From contig CAIXQV010001159.1 in NCBI GenBank assembly GCA_903921605.1, positions 1 through 7,679 on the forward strand: a stretch of DNA of 7,679 nt, written 5' to 3'. The translations under genes and the position numbers were made by a program. Below are positions 6,602 to 7,679 of this stretch, piece by piece. The DNA comes from an uncultured Planctomycetaceae bacterium. Lineage in GTDB: Bacteria > Planctomycetota > Planctomycetia > Planctomycetales > Planctomycetaceae. Positions within the stretch are counted from its first letter, which is position 1, and every line of letters starts with the position of its first letter. The notes beneath the pieces were generated by a model. The model ran no database searches and was not told where the DNA came from. It worked only from the letters and a program-made list of their open reading frames with translations.

Positions 6602-7679
6602 TTAATCTGCTGGAAGAAGTTGGACTGCGTCGACGATCACATACTTACCGTCGGTACCTGTATTGGAGATGCGAATCCAGCTTTCGTTGCCAGCAATAAA
6701 TCGGAATGTCCCCAATGTACGAAATAGCCGATCATGAGCGGGAACTTTCTGCTGATTGATCTTCGTTGAGAACTCACCGTCGGCATGATGAATCGTGACG
6801 GTGGTGTTCGTGGCGCGGCGGACGTTGTAACAGTGCGAGATTCGCACCTCGTACTTTCCAGTGGCAGGGATTGCAGGCCTGAACGTCGCAGATTTCTGGC
6901 CTTTGCCAGTGTTCCGGTCATGCAAATAGCCTCGCCCAACGTACGGAGGCGTGTGGCTCGAATACTGCCAGTCGCCGGTTAACTCCGCATCGCTGTCGTC
7001 CAAAACGATTCCGGGAAGAGTCTGAAGATCCGTGATGATGAATGGGACCAGAGACGAATCATCGACCTCACCGGGGGCGTGAGTATTGGAGATGGCTTTT
7101 GTATGAAGCCGAAACGATCTTTCCATCCCCGTCGCATGTTCTAATGTTTTCCAGTGGCTGTAGGCCTCGCGAATGAAATCTCCTCGCGTCGTTGCTGAAC
7201 TAATTTGTGGCACAGCGTCCATAGGCAGTCCTGCGATGATCGCCAGCGCCGTCCAGCGTTTTGCAAGGTCCGCTGAAAGTGTTGAGTTCAGGTCTGCTGT
7301 GTGTCCCGGGTTCGCTTCGAAGTACTGGCCGTGCAGATTCTTGCCTCGTTGGCCAGGTTTCTCTGGCTTTGGAGCCAAGCCATGAAGTCCGCCTGCTGTT
7401 CCCCACCATTGGACAGCTTCAAAGTCCGGGTGCGAAGGCAGCACATCGGAGACATAAACAGTCGCCGAACCGGCCGCATGCAGCTTGTGCTGTAATGGTG
7501 CGATTGGGACATCCTGTACCGTGAGATTCTTTTGAATTGAGATTGCGGCGGCATGCCCGGCGGCTTGTCCCAGCGACATCCAAATCGGTTCAAGCCGCAA
7601 CGCGCAAAAGCCCACATGAGTAGAACTAGCCGCTGTTGGCACCAGCAGATTCTCAACATCGTTTGGAAGCAGTGTTCCG
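6602..7679 (-). CDS. FAD-dependent oxidoreductase with C-terminal golvesin-like domain, C-terminal part
   Basis: The frame is open to the right edge, so the N terminus with the dinucleotide-binding motif is missing; 358 residues are visible. The first residues, LPNDVENLLVPTAASSTHVG followed by RLEPIWMSLGQAAGHAAA (about 4-47), are the conserved C-terminal FAD-binding block of the FAD_oxidored family, often annotated as xanthan lyase in planctomycetes. A helical linker follows. The last ~138 residues (6605-7018) form a golvesin C-terminal-like beta domain: IVLDDSDAELTGDWQ, PPYVGRGYLHD, TGKGQKSATF, GKYEVRISHCYN, HHADGEF, LGTFRFIAG and ISNTGTDGKYVIVDAVQLLP. This domain is thought to bind carbohydrate or act in adhesion. 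The GTG at 7642 is an internal valine, not a start. The reaction is unknown; a role in polysaccharide breakdown is an inference. The efflux adaptor follows 120 bp downstream. Confidence 0.9.
   Translation of the reverse strand, partial: GTLLPNDVENLLVPTAASSTHVGFCALRLEPIWMSLGQAAGHAAAISIQKNLTVQDVPIAPLQHKLHAAGSATVYVSDVLPSHPDFEAVQWWGTAGGLHGLAPKPEKPGQRGKNLHGQYFEANPGHTADLNSTLSADLAKRWTALAIIAGLPMDAVPQISSATTRGDFIREAYSHWKTLEHATGMERSFRLHTKAISNTHAPGEVDDSSLVPFIITDLQTLPGIVLDDSDAELTGDWQYSSHTPPYVGRGYLHDRNTGKGQKSATFRPAIPATGKYEVRISHCYNVRRATNTTVTIHHADGEFSTKINQQKVPAHDRLFRTLGTFRFIAGNESWIRISNTGTDGKYVIVDAVQLLPAD

Noticed and set aside
7640..7642. GTG at 7642 as the start of the oxidoreductase
   Set aside because: The frame continues upstream to the window edge with family-typical residues (LPNDVENLL), so the GTG encodes an internal valine.

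Overview
The window most resembles a chromosomal segment from a planctomycete (Planctomycetota). This is an inference from gene content: a secreted formylglycine-type sulfatase, a FAD-dependent oxidoreductase fused to a C-terminal golvesin-like domain (a combination common in that phylum), and an AbiEii-like nucleotidyltransferase paired with a very small protein. G+C looks moderate, a little over half by eye. No rRNA, tRNA, CRISPR array, insertion sequence or phage gene was seen.

Layout, left to right. At 1-652 (minus) lies the 5' part of a sulfatase gene, cut by the window edge and carrying a one-base frameshift near 315-322. A divergent gene at 797-1192 (plus) encodes a DUF3293 protein. 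It converges, with only 19 bp between stop codons, on a compact minus-strand block. In transcription order that block is: the C-terminal part of an FAD oxidoreductase (7679-6602, running off the right edge), an RND periplasmic adaptor lipoprotein (6481-5261), a MexF/OqxB-like RND inner-membrane pump (5141-1911), an AbiEii-like nucleotidyltransferase (1918-1448) and a 79-residue hypothetical protein (1451-1212).

The adaptor and pump together form two thirds of a tripartite efflux system; no TolC-type outer-membrane channel and no regulator is in the window, so these would have to be supplied from elsewhere. The nucleotidyltransferase start overlaps the pump stop by 8 nt, and the small gene overlaps the nucleotidyltransferase by 4 nt. 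The last three genes are therefore probably translated from one message, although no functional link between efflux and the nucleotidyltransferase pair is evident. The gaps of about 120 bp before the adaptor and before the pump contain good Shine-Dalgarno sequences but no promoter or terminator that I could defend.

There is no stretch of more than 300 bases without a gene. Most of the window is ordinary planctomycete gene content. The points most worth a second look are the frameshifted sulfatase and the overlapping nucleotidyltransferase/small-protein pair at the tail of the efflux operon. I did not find a convincing new system.
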